Shown one piece after another: positions 61,730 through 62,500 of a stretch of DNA of 62,500 bases; within the stretch, counting starts at the first letter, position 1, and the number at the start of each line of letters is the position of its first letter. Origin of the DNA: Leishmania martiniquensis (taxonomy: Eukaryota; Euglenozoa; Kinetoplastea; Trypanosomatida; Trypanosomatidae); NCBI RefSeq assembly GCF_017916325.1, contig NC_090156.1:1-62500 (forward strand). The letters are read 5' to 3'. The position numbers and the translations under genes were made by a program. Under the pieces are notes generated by a model. The model ran no database searches. It was not told the DNA's origin and saw only the letters and a list, made by a program, of their open reading frames with translations.

Positions 61730-62500
61730 ATGGCCGGCACAGCGCCTTCAGCAGCGCCGGCAGCGTTGGGTGAAGGGAGGCACGGCGACGGCGGTGGCAC
61801 TGCCACCATCGCGGCTCCGGTCCCCGCCGACGGCTCTATGGACTACGTGGCGCTCTACCGCCAGTTCTGCGCGGAGGAAGGGTGCAAGGCGAACTCGGCG
61901 CTTGTCCGCTACATCCAGGACCGCGGCGGCCACTTCAGCCTCGAGCGACTGAACCTGGGCAACAACTATCTCGGCTCTAAGGGGCTACGCCCGGTGCTGC
62001 GCATGATCGACCTGTGCCAAGCCATCGTCTCCATCAACCTGGAGAGCAACGGGATTGGCAACGACGCCGTTTCGGACCTCTGCGAGGTGCTTCAGCGCCA
62101 CGTCAGCATCACCTCGCTCAACTTGAGCCACAACCCCATCTCCGTTGCGGGTGGGAAGCGGCTGCTGCAGCTCGTCGAGGCCAACCCCCGCATCACCGAG
62201 CTGCATCTCGACGGGACCAGCATTTTCGAAGGGTCGCAGAGCCGCATCCGCATGGCCCTCCAGCACAACGCCGCCATCCAGCGGGGCTCCGGGCCGCACA
62301 TGGAGGCAGCGAGCTCTGCCGCCGCGGCCAAGGCAGCAGACACTCGTCCACCGCCGCCCCCTGCGCGCCGGCGCGGCGGCCCAGCGGTGGCCAACACCCT
62401 GCCTGCCGTGCCGCCACCCAGAGCCACGTTGCAGGCCATTCACCATCGCCCCCTCAACACCGGCCGAGCTGCTGCAGACGGCACCTCCGCGAGGGCAGCA
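61730..62500 (+). CDS. LRR protein related to the calpain-like N-terminus, 3' end outside the window
   Basis: An open frame of 257 codons from the ATG at 61730 runs off the window end. After an Ala/Gly-rich start, residues ~40-185 hold leucine-rich repeats ('LERLNLGNNYLGSKGLRPVL', 'IVSINLESNGIGN', 'ITSLNLSHNPISVAGGKRLL', 'ITELHLDGTSIFEGS'), followed by an Ala/Pro-rich linker with PPPPP. The segment before the repeats ('YRQFCAEEGCKANSALVRYIQD') and the first repeats align with the start of the calpain-like protein at 36364 ('YCRRSACHPNSAVKRYLDE', 'VDVSANYLGLRGLIPVL'). The two share an ancestral N-terminal module. Whether calpain-type modules follow here cannot be seen. A splice acceptor lies 14 bases upstream. 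Partial gene. Confidence 0.8.
   Translation, partial: MAGTAPSAAPAALGEGRHGDGGGTATIAAPVPADGSMDYVALYRQFCAEEGCKANSALVRYIQDRGGHFSLERLNLGNNYLGSKGLRPVLRMIDLCQAIVSINLESNGIGNDAVSDLCEVLQRHVSITSLNLSHNPISVAGGKRLLQLVEANPRITELHLDGTSIFEGSQSRIRMALQHNAAIQRGSGPHMEAASSAAAAKAADTRPPPPPARRRGGPAVANTLPAVPPPRATLQAIHHRPLNTGRAAADGTSARAA

Noticed and set aside
1..62500. tRNA, rRNA or snRNA genes
   Set aside because: I looked for tRNA B-box-like GGTTCGAATCC motifs and other conserved RNA signatures and found none convincing. Small snoRNAs cannot be excluded by eye.

Overview
The window is the left end of a chromosome from a trypanosomatid of the subfamily Leishmaniinae (Leishmania or a close relative such as Porcisia or Endotrypanum). 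The evidence is: a terminal C-rich telomere array; intronless genes in long same-strand runs; pyrimidine tracts followed by AG just upstream of most starts (trans-splice acceptors); a kinetoplastid-type histone H4; a subtelomeric phosphoglycan beta-1,3-galactosyltransferase of the SCG type; a calpain-like protein with a degenerate active site; and a repeat that looks like the SIDER retroposons of Leishmania. From memory, the order SCG - H4 - ... - calpain-like - topoisomerase IA - protein kinase resembles the start of Leishmania chromosome 21. I could not check this.

Layout. 1-6343 is telomere: a heterogeneous outer 1.1 kb, then about 743 phase-locked copies of the heptamer CCCTTAA (G-strand TTAAGGG) instead of the usual hexamer. 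6344-12469 is a short unit transcribed towards the telomere, with the galactosyltransferase (7845-10289) and histone H4 (12167-12469), both on the minus strand. 12470-13466 is a divergent strand-switch region, the expected start of transcription in both directions. From 13467 to the end everything is on the plus strand in one polycistronic unit.

13.4-21 kb holds small genes with visibly lower GC: a METTL2/8-like tRNA m3C methyltransferase, RBX1, a p22/p32-like mitochondrial protein, two diverged tandem coiled-coil/BAR-like paralogues interleaved with two identical 337-bp SIDER-like repeats, and a Qc-SNARE. 22.5-36 kb holds an Asp-box beta-propeller protein, a WDR31-like WD40 protein with an acylation-type N-terminus, a tail-anchored unknown, an SLC49-like MFS transporter, an apparently frameshifted small membrane protein, a basic 151-aa protein and a multi-span membrane protein. 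36-62.5 kb is GC-rich and holds large genes: a protease-dead LRR/calpain-like protein, mitochondrial topoisomerase IA, a two-TM receptor-like fusion of a dead cyclase domain to an intact protein kinase, a PPR-like mitochondrial protein, a pseudokinase, an LRR protein, and the 5' part of a second LRR gene whose N-terminus resembles that of the calpain-like protein.

The genes do not form one pathway, as is normal for trypanosomatid polycistrons. The points most worth following up are the heptameric telomere, the receptor pseudocyclase-kinase, the identical SIDER pair bracketing a gene, and the cluster of dead-enzyme proteins. Start codons were chosen by first suitable ATG, homology and splice-acceptor position. 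All family assignments come from reading the sequence; no database search was run.
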